Shown in pieces: positions 36,934 to 45,954 of a stretch of 64,000 bases of DNA. The stretch spans positions 22,616 through 86,615 of the forward strand of contig NZ_LWBS01000208.1 of assembly GCF_001652265.1 (NCBI RefSeq). The letters run 5' to 3'. This stretch comes from Rhizobium leguminosarum (GTDB lineage Bacteria; Pseudomonadota; Alphaproteobacteria; Rhizobiales; Rhizobiaceae). Under the pieces are notes generated by a model. The model saw nothing but the letters and a program-made list of their open reading frames with translations, ran no database searches and had not been told where the DNA came from. Each line of letters begins with the position of its first letter. Positions within the stretch are counted from its first letter, which is position 1. The position numbers were made by a program, and so were the translations under genes.

Positions 36934-38314
36934 AATCCTGCAGCCGTCTCTTCAGCCCGTCGATGATCGTCTTGGTGAGAAGGTCGTAATTCTCGTCGAA
37001 ATGATGGTCGCCGGGCAGCTCGATGACCTCGGCGCCGCTGTCCTTCAGCGCCGGACAGGCGACATCGTCATCATCGTCCTTGCCGTAGATGCATTGCACG
37101 AGCTTCGGATCGATGTTCTTCAGATCGCCGACGGGATCGCCTCCCGCCCCTTCCGTCTTCTGGCCGAGCCAGCCGAGAACGGAGATGACGTAGTCGACTT
37201 GGTGCGAAAGCGACAGCAGCGACAATTGCGCGACCGCCGACTTTTCGGCTGGCTTGAGGAGCTGGTAGGTGGCGGGCACGACATCGGCACCGAAGGAATA
37301 ACCGACGAGCAGCACATGCTTCACCTTCCACTGCTTGCGGTAGAAATCGATGATCTTCGAAAGATCGGCGGCTGTTTCCTCCGGCTTGCGCTCCGACCAG
37401 AAATAGTGGAGCGAATCGACGCCGACGACCGGAATGCCTTCCTTCTGCAGCGTGCCGCCGACCTCCTTGTCGATGTCGCGCCAGCCGCCGTCGCCGGAAT
37501 AGATCACCGCCATTGTATCGAAGGCCGGCGTTGCCTCGAGCACCGCCAGCGGCAGGCCAAGCGGGTTGCCGAAGGCGCCGGAGGCGGTGACGAGATCGTC
37601 GAGCGTATCGGCAAACGCCGTCTGCGCATCGTCGGTGGAATCGCGGATCTCGATCTCGGCATGGGCCTTCTTCAGCGCCTCGGCGTGCGCCCGGCCATCC
37701 TTGTTGGCATCAGGCGTGAAGACGGTAATGATCGGGTCCGGCAGGATGCCGTCGCTGAGGCCATAGACCGTGCGTTCGCCAACCACCTGCTTGGACGCCG
37801 GCGTGCAAAGCTCCTTGGCAAGCGGAATGCCAGCGACCGGGTTAACGGCAAGTGTCTGGCCGATCGTCGCATCCGGCGTTTGCGCGGCGATCGCCAGCGC
37901 TAAGGCCCCGCCCTCGCCGATGCCGGCGACGATCGGCAGGTGATAGGCGTTGTTGCCGGTCGCGCGCTGCACCTGCTGGCTCAGCGATTCGATGTCCGAG
38001 ACCGTGTAGACACAGCCGTCGTTGAGGCTGACGTCGTACCGGCTGAGCGCCTGGATATAGGAGGGAAAATCGACGCCGATGACGACGGCGCCTTCGGCGA
38101 CCAACCTGTCGGCTTCGGCCTTCTCATAGTCGCCCCAGCCGGCTGCATCCGAGATCAGCATCACCGTGCCCTTCACCTCCCCTTCCGGCAGGAAGATGTG
38201 CGGCGACGGAATGAGCCCGGTTTCGAAGCTCTGCGTGGTCTCCTCGGCGGCATCAGCTGGTGCGGCCGCGAGCATGCAGGCGCATGCCGTGGCAAGAAGA
38301 ATTGTCCTGATCAT
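36932..38314 (-). CDS. acvB: Lysyl-phosphatidylglycerol hydrolase AcvB (AtvA/VirJ family)
   Basis: AcvB is a periplasmic protein that hydrolyses lysyl-phosphatidylglycerol in Agrobacterium, where it is needed for virulence; the R. tropici homologue AtvA supports acid tolerance. The 460-residue precursor has a signal peptide (MIRTILLATACACMLAAAPADAA) and two VirJ-like alpha/beta-hydrolase halves; the C-terminal half has IYSGDGGWRDIDKEVG and the nucleophile elbow GYSFGADVVP. The ATG overlaps the lpiA stop (ATGA). A longer frame extending to 39025 lies within lpiA and is rejected. Confidence 0.93.
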   Translation of the reverse strand: MIRTILLATACACMLAAAPADAAEETTQSFETGLIPSPHIFLPEGEVKGTVMLISDAAGWGDYEKAEADRLVAEGAVVIGVDFPSYIQALSRYDVSLNDGCVYTVSDIESLSQQVQRATGNNAYHLPIVAGIGEGGALALAIAAQTPDATIGQTLAVNPVAGIPLAKELCTPASKQVVGERTVYGLSDGILPDPIITVFTPDANKDGRAHAEALKKAHAEIEIRDSTDDAQTAFADTLDDLVTASGAFGNPLGLPLAVLEATPAFDTMAVIYSGDGGWRDIDKEVGGTLQKEGIPVVGVDSLHYFWSERKPEETAADLSKIIDFYRKQWKVKHVLLVGYSFGADVVPATYQLLKPAEKSAVAQLSLLSLSHQVDYVISVLGWLGQKTEGAGGDPVGDLKNIDPKLVQCIYGKDDDDDVACPALKDSGAEVIELPGDHHFDENYDLLTKTIIDGLKRRLQD

Positions 38315-40914
38315 TTTCTCACTACCCCTTTCAATCCGCCCCCGATCAGCAATGTCGCGTCCATCAACGCGATCATCGGATTGCCCCCTCCGGAGACCGC
38401 AAGATAGCGCGGTTGCCAGTGCGGATGAAACTTGGATTTGAATGCCCGAAGGCCTTTGAAGTTGTAAAAGCGCTCGCCGTGTTCGAAGACGGTGCTGCCG
38501 ATGCGGTCCCAGACGGGCGCCGCCTCGCGTTTCGACATGCCGGAGAGAGGCGCCATGCCGAGATTGAAGTGGGTGAAACCCTGCTCTCGCAGATATTCCA
38601 TGATCTGCACGAAGAGAAAGTCCATCGAACCCTTCGGCGCGGCCGGCGAAAAGCGCATGAGATCGATCGTGCCCTCCTCTTTGGATTCGGTGATGAGCAT
38701 GTTGGCGAAGGCGACGATCTTGCCGTCCCTCTTCAGAATGCCGACTGGCTGCGAGGAGACGTAATCGGGATCGAAGGAACCGAGCGAGAAGCTCTTTTCC
38801 TTGGCATTGTGATGTTCGAGCCAAGCCGTGGAGACGGCGGCGAGATCGTCGATGATCGCCTGCACGTCCTCGGGTTGGACCACGGCGAATTCCAGCCCGT
38901 CGCGCTGGGCGCGGCTTGCGGTCTGGCGAAGGTTCGCCCATTTGCCGCCCTTCATCTCGAAAGTCCTGAGATCGGCCACCGCCAGTTCGCCGAGCTTGAA
39001 GGCGCGAAGGCCGGCATCGGCGCAATGAGACAGCAGCGCCGGCGAGATCTGGTAGAACACGGCACGGCAGCCGGCGGCACGCGCCGCTTCGACGAATCGC
39101 CAGACGAGTTCCTGCACGGCGCGATGGTTGCCGGCCGGATCGAACAGCGCGATCCAGGAGCGGCCCTGCCGGCCATACATGATGAAGGCGTCACCCCTTT
39201 CCGAGAACATGATGCTCTTGTCGCCCATCCGCACCAGATTGGCGTCGGCATTGCCCTGCTTCATAACGATCTCGACGGCGCGCGCCAGCGCCTCGTCCGT
39301 CGCCGGTTCCGGCCGGAAGGTCGCCGGTCGAAGCAGGCTGAAGACGGCGATCGCCGACGAGATGATGGTGATGCCGAGCACGGCGCGCAGCCCGCGTGGC
39401 GCTTCGGCGGTGAACTCGAACTGCCACCAGAGCTGGTTGCTGTATTCGACGTCGCGATAGACGAAGAGCAGGATGACGACGGCGCCGACGACGATGACGG
39501 CGATCGCCATCAGCCAGGACGCCGTCAGCGCCTGGTTGAGCAGCGAAGCCTGGCGGGTAAAGAGCCGGCGGCTGACGAAAAGCCCGAAGATGAGGAAGGC
39601 GAGAAAAGCGGCTTCGACGAGCGCGATCGCCTTCAGCAGCGACAAAGTCAGCGCGGCAAGCGCCGAGAACACGGCCACCCACCAGGCGCCGTCCAGCCGC
39701 TGGCCGAGGCCGCGCGCGGCGACGACGAGTGCCAGCCCCAGAAGACTGGAGAGGAAATGCGCGCCTTCGACCATCGGCAGCGGCAGATAGTTGGAGAGGA
39801 ATTCGAGATTTTGGTCAGGCGTCGGCGTGACACTCGAAAACACCAGCATGACGCCGAGCAGCAGCGCGAGAGCCGACAGCAGCTGCGGCATCAGCCGTCC
39901 GCCGATGCGCCGCATGCTGGAGGCGGCCGGATGGTCGACGAAACGACGCAACTCCGCCGCCGAGACCGCGAGCACGGCGATCAGCAGCGGCAGCACATGG
40001 TAGACCAGCCGGTAGAGCACCAGCGATCCGAGCACGGCATCGATGTTCACAGCACTGCCGAGCGAGGCGATGATCACGGTCTCGAACACGCCGAGCCCGG
40101 CCGGAACGTGGCTGAGCACGCCGAGACCGACGGCGATCGCATAGACGGCGAGGAAGACCGGCCAGCCGATTGCGGTCTGCGGCAGCAGCACATAGAGCAC
40201 GGACGCCGAGGCGGCGATATCGAAGGCCGTGACGAGGAACTGGCGCGACCAGGTACGCGAATCCGGCAGGCGGATTGCCACGGGCCCGAGATCGAGCACA
40301 CGGCCGTCACGGCCGATAATCATCACCGCGCCCAGAATGGTGACGATCGAACCGGCGATCAGCCGCAGGAGGAAGGGGCTGACGCCGATCAGCGGGCCGA
40401 TCTCGTCGGCGATGACGATGAGGGCGATCGCCGCGACGCCCGCAAGCCCCAATCCGAAGGACAGCGTGACGAAGGCGATGATGCGGCCGATATCCTCCGG
40501 CGAGAGCCCGAGGCGCGTATAGGCACGGTAGCGGATCGCGCCGCCCGAAAGCGCGCCGAAACCGGCGGTGTTGCCGACGGCATAGGCGCTGAACGCCGTC
40601 AGCGCCACATGCGGAAAGGGCAGCTTCTTGCCGATGTACTCGATGGCGTTGAGATCGTAGAAGATCAGCGAGAGGAAACTGAGCGCCGTGAAGAACAGCG
40701 CAAGCAGGATCGCGCTCGGCCTGGTCGCCGCCAGCGCACCGACGACGTCGTCATAGCGCACCTCGTTGGTGAGCTGCACGATCGCGTAACCGACGAGGCA
40801 GAAGACCACCAGTGACACGGCTGCCAGCAAAGGCGTTCTGTAACGCCTGAAAAGCCCGCGAAAAGAAAACCCGTCCGTTTCTTCCATCTCTTCCAAATTG
40901 CCGTGCCCCGACAT
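38311..40914 (-). CDS. lpiA: Lysyl-phosphatidylglycerol synthase/flippase LpiA (MprF)
   Basis: LpiA transfers lysine from lysyl-tRNA to phosphatidylglycerol and moves the cationic lipid across the inner membrane, reducing susceptibility to cationic peptides and acid. The 867-residue product has about 14 membrane helices in the first 530 residues and a C-terminal GNAT-like synthase domain (about 540-850) with GDKSIMFSERGDAFIMYG, WIALFDPAGN, DLMRFSPAAPKGSMDFLF and FNLGMAPLSGM. AGGG lies seven bases before the ATG at 40914. It forms the lpiA-acvB operon known in rhizobia, pairing synthesis with removal of the same lipid. Confidence 0.95.
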   Translation of the reverse strand: MSGHGNLEEMEETDGFSFRGLFRRYRTPLLAAVSLVVFCLVGYAIVQLTNEVRYDDVVGALAATRPSAILLALFFTALSFLSLIFYDLNAIEYIGKKLPFPHVALTAFSAYAVGNTAGFGALSGGAIRYRAYTRLGLSPEDIGRIIAFVTLSFGLGLAGVAAIALIVIADEIGPLIGVSPFLLRLIAGSIVTILGAVMIIGRDGRVLDLGPVAIRLPDSRTWSRQFLVTAFDIAASASVLYVLLPQTAIGWPVFLAVYAIAVGLGVLSHVPAGLGVFETVIIASLGSAVNIDAVLGSLVLYRLVYHVLPLLIAVLAVSAAELRRFVDHPAASSMRRIGGRLMPQLLSALALLLGVMLVFSSVTPTPDQNLEFLSNYLPLPMVEGAHFLSSLLGLALVVAARGLGQRLDGAWWVAVFSALAALTLSLLKAIALVEAAFLAFLIFGLFVSRRLFTRQASLLNQALTASWLMAIAVIVVGAVVILLFVYRDVEYSNQLWWQFEFTAEAPRGLRAVLGITIISSAIAVFSLLRPATFRPEPATDEALARAVEIVMKQGNADANLVRMGDKSIMFSERGDAFIMYGRQGRSWIALFDPAGNHRAVQELVWRFVEAARAAGCRAVFYQISPALLSHCADAGLRAFKLGELAVADLRTFEMKGGKWANLRQTASRAQRDGLEFAVVQPEDVQAIIDDLAAVSTAWLEHHNAKEKSFSLGSFDPDYVSSQPVGILKRDGKIVAFANMLITESKEEGTIDLMRFSPAAPKGSMDFLFVQIMEYLREQGFTHFNLGMAPLSGMSKREAAPVWDRIGSTVFEHGERFYNFKGLRAFKSKFHPHWQPRYLAVSGGGNPMIALMDATLLIGGGLKGVVRK

Positions 40915-41149
40915 TCTTGTACCCTGCTGCAACTGCCAGCTTGGCGGGAATCATTTCAGATGACGTAACATGAGAGGCATATAAGCTCTATGAAGCCATG
41001 CCGCCGCTACCCCAGCCTGCCGCCTGCGCCTCAATCATCCTCAATTGGGGCGAATTTGCGCAGGCGGGCGTCGCGACACATTGCATTTTCGTAAGCTTCA
41101 GCAGAGCCTTGCCCTGAACGGGATTTGAGACGCGGGAGAGCGGTTCGAT

Positions 41150-41527
41150 ATGCAGGATGGCCCGGCCTTCGTGATACTTGCCCTCGGACGTCTGCTGTTG
41201 GGCGGCCTCTATTTCGCTGGCGGCATTCATCATTTTTTCGTTATCGTGCCGCTGACCGACGCGATCGAAGCCCGCGGCGTCCCTTTTGCGAAAGGAGTGC
41301 TGGTCTTGGGCAGCCTGTTCCAGATCGTCGCCGGCATCCTGCTGATGCTCGGCCTTTTCGTCACGGCAGCGGCATTCGGTCTCATCGTCTTCACGCTGGC
41401 GGCCACAGTCATGCTCCTGAATTTCTGGGACATGCAGGGAACGGCGCGCGACAGCGCGATCAATACCTGGAAGACGAACATGGCGATCATCGGCGGCCTG
41501 CTGATCGCAGCCGCCGGCGCGATGTGA
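41150..41527 (+). CDS. DoxX-family membrane protein
   Basis: The 125-residue protein has four predicted membrane helices (about 7-27, 45-70, 72-92, 105-123) and the DoxX-like motifs LGRLLLGGLYFAGGIHHF and FWDMQG. DoxX proteins are small inner-membrane proteins associated with quinone or sulfur redox in some species, but most are uncharacterised. It converges with the MscS-type channel gene, with six bases between their stop codons. The 235-base region before it is shared with the lpiA promoter. Confidence 0.85.
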   Translation: MQDGPAFVILALGRLLLGGLYFAGGIHHFFVIVPLTDAIEARGVPFAKGVLVLGSLFQIVAGILLMLGLFVTAAAFGLIVFTLAATVMLLNFWDMQGTARDSAINTWKTNMAIIGGLLIAAAGAM

Positions 41528-41533
41528 GGCGGT

Positions 41534-43642
41534 TCATGCCGCCGGCTCGCCGCCCACCCGCGCATGCGCAGCGTAGCGCGCGACGGCAGCGTCCACCTCC
41601 GCGTCGCGGTCGCCAGCCACCTGCACCGTCGGCACGGCGAATTCGATACCGTTTTCCTGGAAGGCATTGCGGATCATCGCCAGCGCATTGCGGCGGATCA
41701 CGAATTGCTCGCCGGGCTTCGTCATCATCGACAGCCGGATTTCGATCGCGAATTCGCCGAACTGCTCGACACCCTTCATCTTCAGCGTCTCGATGATATG
41801 AGGGCCGAATTCCGGATTTTCGAGCAGCGTCTGGCCGATCTGCTTGATCACCTTCTTCGCCTTGACGAGATCGGTGTCGTATTTGACGTTGAGGCTGATC
41901 TTGTCGATCGTCCAATCGCGATTGAGGTTCTTCACTGCGCCGAGTTCACCGAACGGCACCGTCGTCAGCGGCCCGCGATGATGCCTGAGCTTCACCGAGC
42001 GCAGGCTGAAGGCCTCGACCACGCCCTTGTGGCTGCCGCTTTCGATATATTCGCCAATGCGGAAGGCATCGTCCCAGAGATAGAACATGCCGCTGATGAC
42101 GTCTTTGACGATCGTCTGAGCTCCGAAGCCGACCGCGACCCCGACGACACCGGCGCCGGCGATCAGCGGCCCGATCTCGATACCGAGCCCGGAGAGGACC
42201 ATCAGCGCGGCAATGACGGCGATCACGACGGCGAGAATATTGCGGAAGATCGGCAACAGCGTCTGTATCCGCGCGCGTTTGGCCTTCTCTTCATCCGTTG
42301 CTCCGCCATCCACGGATGAATCGAGCAGCTTGCCGTCGATATAAGCCTTGATGACATGCCAGAGCAGATCGGCGGCAAGCAGGATAACGATCCCGCCGAT
42401 CACGCCGCGCGCGATCTTGTCGATCATCGTTTCGCCAGCGGCCATCGTATCGGCACCGACGCCGAGCATATGCCCAAGCCAGACGGCGGCGACGGCAATG
42501 ATCAGCGCCCGCACACCCCGGTCAAGCAGCACGGCTGCAATGCGGCGCGTGGCAAGGAAGCTCGCTTCGGTCTGCTGCAGCGATCTTACCGCAATCGTCG
42601 AGACGGCGAGCACGCGCGGCAGCAGCAGCACATAGACGCCGAGCCAAAGCAACCAGTTGAAGCCTGCGACCCAGAGGCTCCAGAGCACCAGGAAATAGAC
42701 GGTAAGTGCCCAGGAGGTCCCGTGACCGCGCTTCTCGTCCTTGTGCGGCCGCGACCAGACCGCAGCGATGGCGATCAGCAGCAGGCCGATGCCCAGGATA
42801 TAGCCGACGAGGAGCCGCACACTCGAGGAATAGCCGAGCGGCTCCATCGACTGGATCACCGCCCAGCCGAAAATGAAATAGATGATGAAAGTCGCACAGC
42901 GCCGATACCAGAAGAATGCAACCTCGCGCGCCGGCATGATCGCAGCGGTGACACCCTGCCGTTCTTCCTCCACCCGCGCCAGCCCGATGAGATCGACCAG
43001 GACGCCTCCGAGGCAAATCGTGAAGCGCTGGACCACGAGCGCGACAACGCAAACGATCGCGATGCTCTGGCTGACCGGCGGCCAGCTGACGCTGAGAAGA
43101 GCAAGCGCCGTCGCCACGGCAAAGATCAGCGCCGGGATGACGCGCGGGGCAAGATGCACGCCCGCCATCTGCGCCGCCTGGCGGCGGCGGCGAAAGGCAT
43201 AGCGGGCGATGCGCTCGACGATGGTGCCGAGCAGGAAGATCGCCAGAAACTGCGCCGCCATGCGCGGCCAGCCGGCGGCGGCGATTTCACCGAAGAACAG
43301 CGAAGAAGCATTGCCGACCTGTGAGGGCAGCATCATCGCCGCATCGGAGACCATCGAGACGTGCCGGCGGGCATGCTGAAGCAGACCTGACAAGACCGAC
43401 ATCTGGTCGCCGGCCGCCGAATCGCTCGCGGGCGCCGCCGCCATCTGCGTCGACATCCATTGTTTGACCTGAGGCGTCTGCATCAGTTCCATCATCTGAC
43501 GCACCTCGGCCGGCGGACCTGCCGTAACAGGACCCGCAGGTGGGGTCTGCGCAGCACCCGGCGAGACTGCCGAAAAAAGTACGGACAGCGCCACTATGCA
43601 GAATATGGCGATCCTGGAGATCCCTGCCATGCCACGCTTCAT
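41534..43642 (-). CDS. Large mechanosensitive channel, MscS family
   Basis: The 702-residue protein has a signal peptide (about 1-31), a periplasmic N-terminal region, and about ten membrane helices. The last one carries the MscS pore signature (GVGAQTIVKD-type: VGFGAQTIVKDVISG), followed by the beta domain (DDAFRIGEYIESG) and the C-terminal vestibule. This is the YbdG/YnaI-like multi-helix class expected to release solutes on hypo-osmotic shock. GGAGG is six bases before the ATG at 43642; the 54-codon extension is rejected. Confidence 0.93.
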   Translation of the reverse strand: MKRGMAGISRIAIFCIVALSVLFSAVSPGAAQTPPAGPVTAGPPAEVRQMMELMQTPQVKQWMSTQMAAAPASDSAAGDQMSVLSGLLQHARRHVSMVSDAAMMLPSQVGNASSLFFGEIAAAGWPRMAAQFLAIFLLGTIVERIARYAFRRRRQAAQMAGVHLAPRVIPALIFAVATALALLSVSWPPVSQSIAIVCVVALVVQRFTICLGGVLVDLIGLARVEEERQGVTAAIMPAREVAFFWYRRCATFIIYFIFGWAVIQSMEPLGYSSSVRLLVGYILGIGLLLIAIAAVWSRPHKDEKRGHGTSWALTVYFLVLWSLWVAGFNWLLWLGVYVLLLPRVLAVSTIAVRSLQQTEASFLATRRIAAVLLDRGVRALIIAVAAVWLGHMLGVGADTMAAGETMIDKIARGVIGGIVILLAADLLWHVIKAYIDGKLLDSSVDGGATDEEKAKRARIQTLLPIFRNILAVVIAVIAALMVLSGLGIEIGPLIAGAGVVGVAVGFGAQTIVKDVISGMFYLWDDAFRIGEYIESGSHKGVVEAFSLRSVKLRHHRGPLTTVPFGELGAVKNLNRDWTIDKISLNVKYDTDLVKAKKVIKQIGQTLLENPEFGPHIIETLKMKGVEQFGEFAIEIRLSMMTKPGEQFVIRRNALAMIRNAFQENGIEFAVPTVQVAGDRDAEVDAAVARYAAHARVGGEPAA

Positions 43643-43788
43643 TGCCGTCCTCCGATGGGCCGCCGACCGCCGATGCAAGGCCAACGTCTTTCGATAGCAT
43701 CGATAGCCTCGACCGGTGCTGCCAGCAAGCAGGGTGGAGGCGAAGATCATCGGGAAGGCAGGCGGTGGAGCAGCGGGACCGTCGATCT

Positions 43789-43827
43789 CAAATTCAGGGC
43801 CCAAATTCAGGGCCCGAATTCAGGGAC
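43789..43827. repeat. Three tandem 13-base repeats
   Basis: CAAATTCAGGGCC twice exactly and a third copy CGAATTCAGGGAC, between the MscS gene and a family B palindrome. It is too short and regular for coding; it is likely a small variable-number repeat. Confidence 0.7.
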
Positions 43828-43856
43828 TGGCGGCCTCAGCTATGACGGCGGGCGCT

Positions 43857-43896
43857 CTACAGCGCCACGTGTCTTTTTAGACGCGTGGCGCTGTAG
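43857..43896. repeat. Palindromic repeat family B (hairpin core only)
   Basis: CTACAGCGCCACG-TGTCTTTTTAGA-CGCGTGGCGCTGTAG forms one long hairpin. It is the core seen at 58381 and 25955 and lies 15 bases past the gnd stop, where it may end transcription. Confidence 0.8.
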
Positions 43897-43910
43897 CGTT
43901 TTTAATTGTT

Positions 43911-44942
43911 TCAGGATTTCGCGACCGGTTTTTCCACGTGGCCACCGAAGCCGGCGCGCATCGCCGACAGTACCTTGTTGGCGAATTCGTCGTTATCGCG
44001 CGAGGAGAAGCGGCCGTAGAGCGCAGCACTCAGCACCGGCGTCGGCACGCTTTCGTCGATTGCCGCCATGATCGTCCATCGGCCTTCGCCGCTGTCCGAG
44101 ACGCGGCCGGCATATTTCGAAAGTGCGGGATCGGCATGCAGCGCGTCGGCCGTGAGATCGAGCAGCCAGGAGGTGATCACGCTGCCGCGGCGCCAGACTT
44201 CGGCGACATCCTGCAGGTTGAAATCATATTGGAAATGTTCCGGATGAGCGAGCGGCGCGGTCTCCGCATCGGCCTCGTGCGAGGCGGCGCCGATATTGGC
44301 ATGTTTCAAAATATTGATACCTTCGGCATAGGCGGCCATCAGGCCGTATTCGATGCCGTTATGCACCATCTTGACGAAATGACCGGCGCCATGCGGGCCG
44401 CAATGCAGGTAACCCTGCTCCGCGGTGCTGGCAGCAGCCGCTTCGGCGCTCCGGTTCGGCGAGGCTTCCGTCTTGCCGACGCCGGGCGCCAGCGTTGCGA
44501 AGATCGGAGAAAGGTGCTCGACGATGCCCTTCTCGCCGCCGATCATCAGGCAATAGCCGCGCTCAAGGCCGAAGACGCCGCCGCTGGTGCCGACATCGAC
44601 ATAATGGATACCTTTGGTGATGAGTTCGGCGCCGCGGCGGATATCGTCGTGGTAGTAGGAGTTGCCGCCGTCAATGACGATATCGCCATTCTCAAGCAGC
44701 GGCATCAGGCTCGCCAGCACCTTGTCGACGATCGCCGCCGGCAGCATCAGCCAGATCGCGCGCGGATGGGTGAGCTTCGAGACGAATTCCGCAAGCGAAG
44801 CACTGCCGGTCGCGCCGAGGCCGGCGAGCTCGGCAACGCTTTCCGGCCTGGCGTCGTAAACGACGCATTCGTGACCGCCCCGCATCAAGCGCTGGACCAT
44901 ATAATTGCCCATGCGGCCCAAACCAACCATGCCAAGCTGCAT
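43911..44942 (-). CDS. gnd: 6-phosphogluconate dehydrogenase, short (GndA-like) form
   Basis: The enzyme oxidatively decarboxylates 6-phosphogluconate to ribulose-5-phosphate. At 343 residues it belongs to the shorter class found in many bacteria, not the 470-residue E. coli form. It has the Rossmann start MQLGMVGLGRMG, DGGNSYYHDD, the substrate loop GTSGGVFGLERGYCLMIGG and the catalytic GPHGAGHFVKMVHNGIEYG (Lys and His). AGGAG lies seven bases before the ATG at 44942. The short class may prefer NAD+; the sequence does not settle cofactor choice. Confidence 0.95.
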   Translation of the reverse strand: MQLGMVGLGRMGNYMVQRLMRGGHECVVYDARPESVAELAGLGATGSASLAEFVSKLTHPRAIWLMLPAAIVDKVLASLMPLLENGDIVIDGGNSYYHDDIRRGAELITKGIHYVDVGTSGGVFGLERGYCLMIGGEKGIVEHLSPIFATLAPGVGKTEASPNRSAEAAAASTAEQGYLHCGPHGAGHFVKMVHNGIEYGLMAAYAEGINILKHANIGAASHEADAETAPLAHPEHFQYDFNLQDVAEVWRRGSVITSWLLDLTADALHADPALSKYAGRVSDSGEGRWTIMAAIDESVPTPVLSAALYGRFSSRDNDEFANKVLSAMRAGFGGHVEKPVAKS

Positions 44943-45077
44943 AATGAATCTCCTGGAAACCGAAATGAAGTATCGAATCCGGAAATTAGCACCCGCAGTG
45001 TGACAGGCAAGCAAAGTCTCGGTGATATCGGCGAATGCGACGATTGCACCGCCGACCTCTCTGAGATCGACGTATCG

Positions 45078-45491
45078 TCAAATGTCCGGCGCGCTGGCCG
45101 GCTCACCCTTCATTTCGCTGAGGAACATGCCCTCGCGCAGATTGATGCCATATTCAACGAAAGCCTTCATGCAGCAGAGCATCTGCGTCCAGCCTTCGCA
45201 ATTGAGATAGGTGCCGCGCCGGCCGGCATCGTCTTCGCGCCAGCCGGTCTCGGCGATCGTCACCAGCGTCCCGCCATCCCAGCGCAGCACGATGCGGCTT
45301 TCCGGCACGAGTTCGACGACCTCGACTGGCGCATCCTTCCACCAGGTCACCGTCGTGCCCTTCACGAGCGGCGCGCTCGCCCCACCGATCGTGGTGAAAT
45401 AGCTGCTGAGCTTCTTCGGATTGACGACGGCATCGAACACCTCTGCGACGGGACGGCCGATGCGGCCGGAAACGCGGATTCCGAGAGACAT
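45078..45491 (-). CDS. SRPBCC / AHSA1-like protein
   Basis: The 137-residue protein has the START-like hydrophobic-cavity fold of AHSA1-domain proteins (GRIGRPVAEVFDAVVNPKKLSSYFT, WWKDAPVEVVELVPESRIVLRW, GWTQMLCCMKAFVEYG). GAGGAG is seven bases before the ATG at 45491. It is divergent from an ArsR-type regulator gene with a shared operator, a common pairing in which the regulator controls both genes. The ligand is unknown. Confidence 0.88.
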   Translation of the reverse strand: MSLGIRVSGRIGRPVAEVFDAVVNPKKLSSYFTTIGGASAPLVKGTTVTWWKDAPVEVVELVPESRIVLRWDGGTLVTIAETGWREDDAGRRGTYLNCEGWTQMLCCMKAFVEYGINLREGMFLSEMKGEPASAPDI

Positions 45492-45528
45492 GATACTTCT
45501 CCTCTTCTCCATTGTGCCTGGCATCATT

Positions 45529-45548
45529 ATGTTATAAAAACATAACAT
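45529..45548. promoter_or_regulatory. Operator palindrome between SRPBCC and arsR-like genes
   Basis: ATGTTAT-AAAAAC-ATAACAT is a perfect 7-base inverted repeat. It overlaps the first two bases of the ArsR-like start codon and lies 38 bases upstream of the SRPBCC gene start, so one site could repress both. Confidence 0.65.
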
Positions 45549-45879
45549 GTCAAGCGAATCAACCCACGACCCGGTTTTCAAGGCGCTGGCGCATCATCGC
45601 CGCCGCGACATCCTCGATCTGCTCAAGGATGGCCCCCGAACCACTGGAAATCTTTGCGAGATGTTCCCGGAGATGGACCGCTGCACGGTGATGCAGCATC
45701 TGAAGGTGCTGGAGGAGGCCGATCTGGTCGTCGCCAGGAAGGAAGGTCGCGAGCGCTGGAACCACCTGAACAGCCTGCCGATCAAGCACATCTATGACCG
45801 CTGGATCAGCGCCTATGCCGGCCATGCGCTCTCCATCCTCGACCGGCTGAAAGGCGACCTGGAAGGTCAGCCCGAATAA
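45547..45879 (+). CDS. ArsR-family winged-helix regulator
   Basis: The 110-residue protein is an ArsR/SmtB-like helix-turn-helix repressor (DPVFKALAHHRRRDILDLLKDG, then TTGNLCEMF and the recognition helix MDRCTVMQHLKVLEEADLV). The usual metal-binding ELCVCD motif is absent, so it is probably not a metal sensor; it resembles regulators divergent from SRPBCC proteins. The transcript may be leaderless or nearly so, because the operator covers the start codon and no ribosome site is visible. Confidence 0.88.
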   Translation: MSSESTHDPVFKALAHHRRRDILDLLKDGPRTTGNLCEMFPEMDRCTVMQHLKVLEEADLVVARKEGRERWNHLNSLPIKHIYDRWISAYAGHALSILDRLKGDLEGQPE

Positions 45880-45954
45880 CGACCCGGCGTCAAACCATCT
45901 TGCCGCCCGATCCGTCGAAGCCTTATGCTGCCAAAACGGCACGGGATCAGACAG

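Noticed and set aside
38315..39025. N-terminal extension of acvB into lpiA
   Set aside because: The extra part is out of frame with lpiA and Arg-rich; the signal peptide and the ATGA overlap place the start at 38314.
38413..40815. 800-codon open frame on the plus strand opposite lpiA
   Set aside because: It is antisense to a well-supported membrane protein; its residues are Arg/Asp/Glu/Gln-rich as expected from a mirrored high-GC gene, and there is no ribosome site or known domain.
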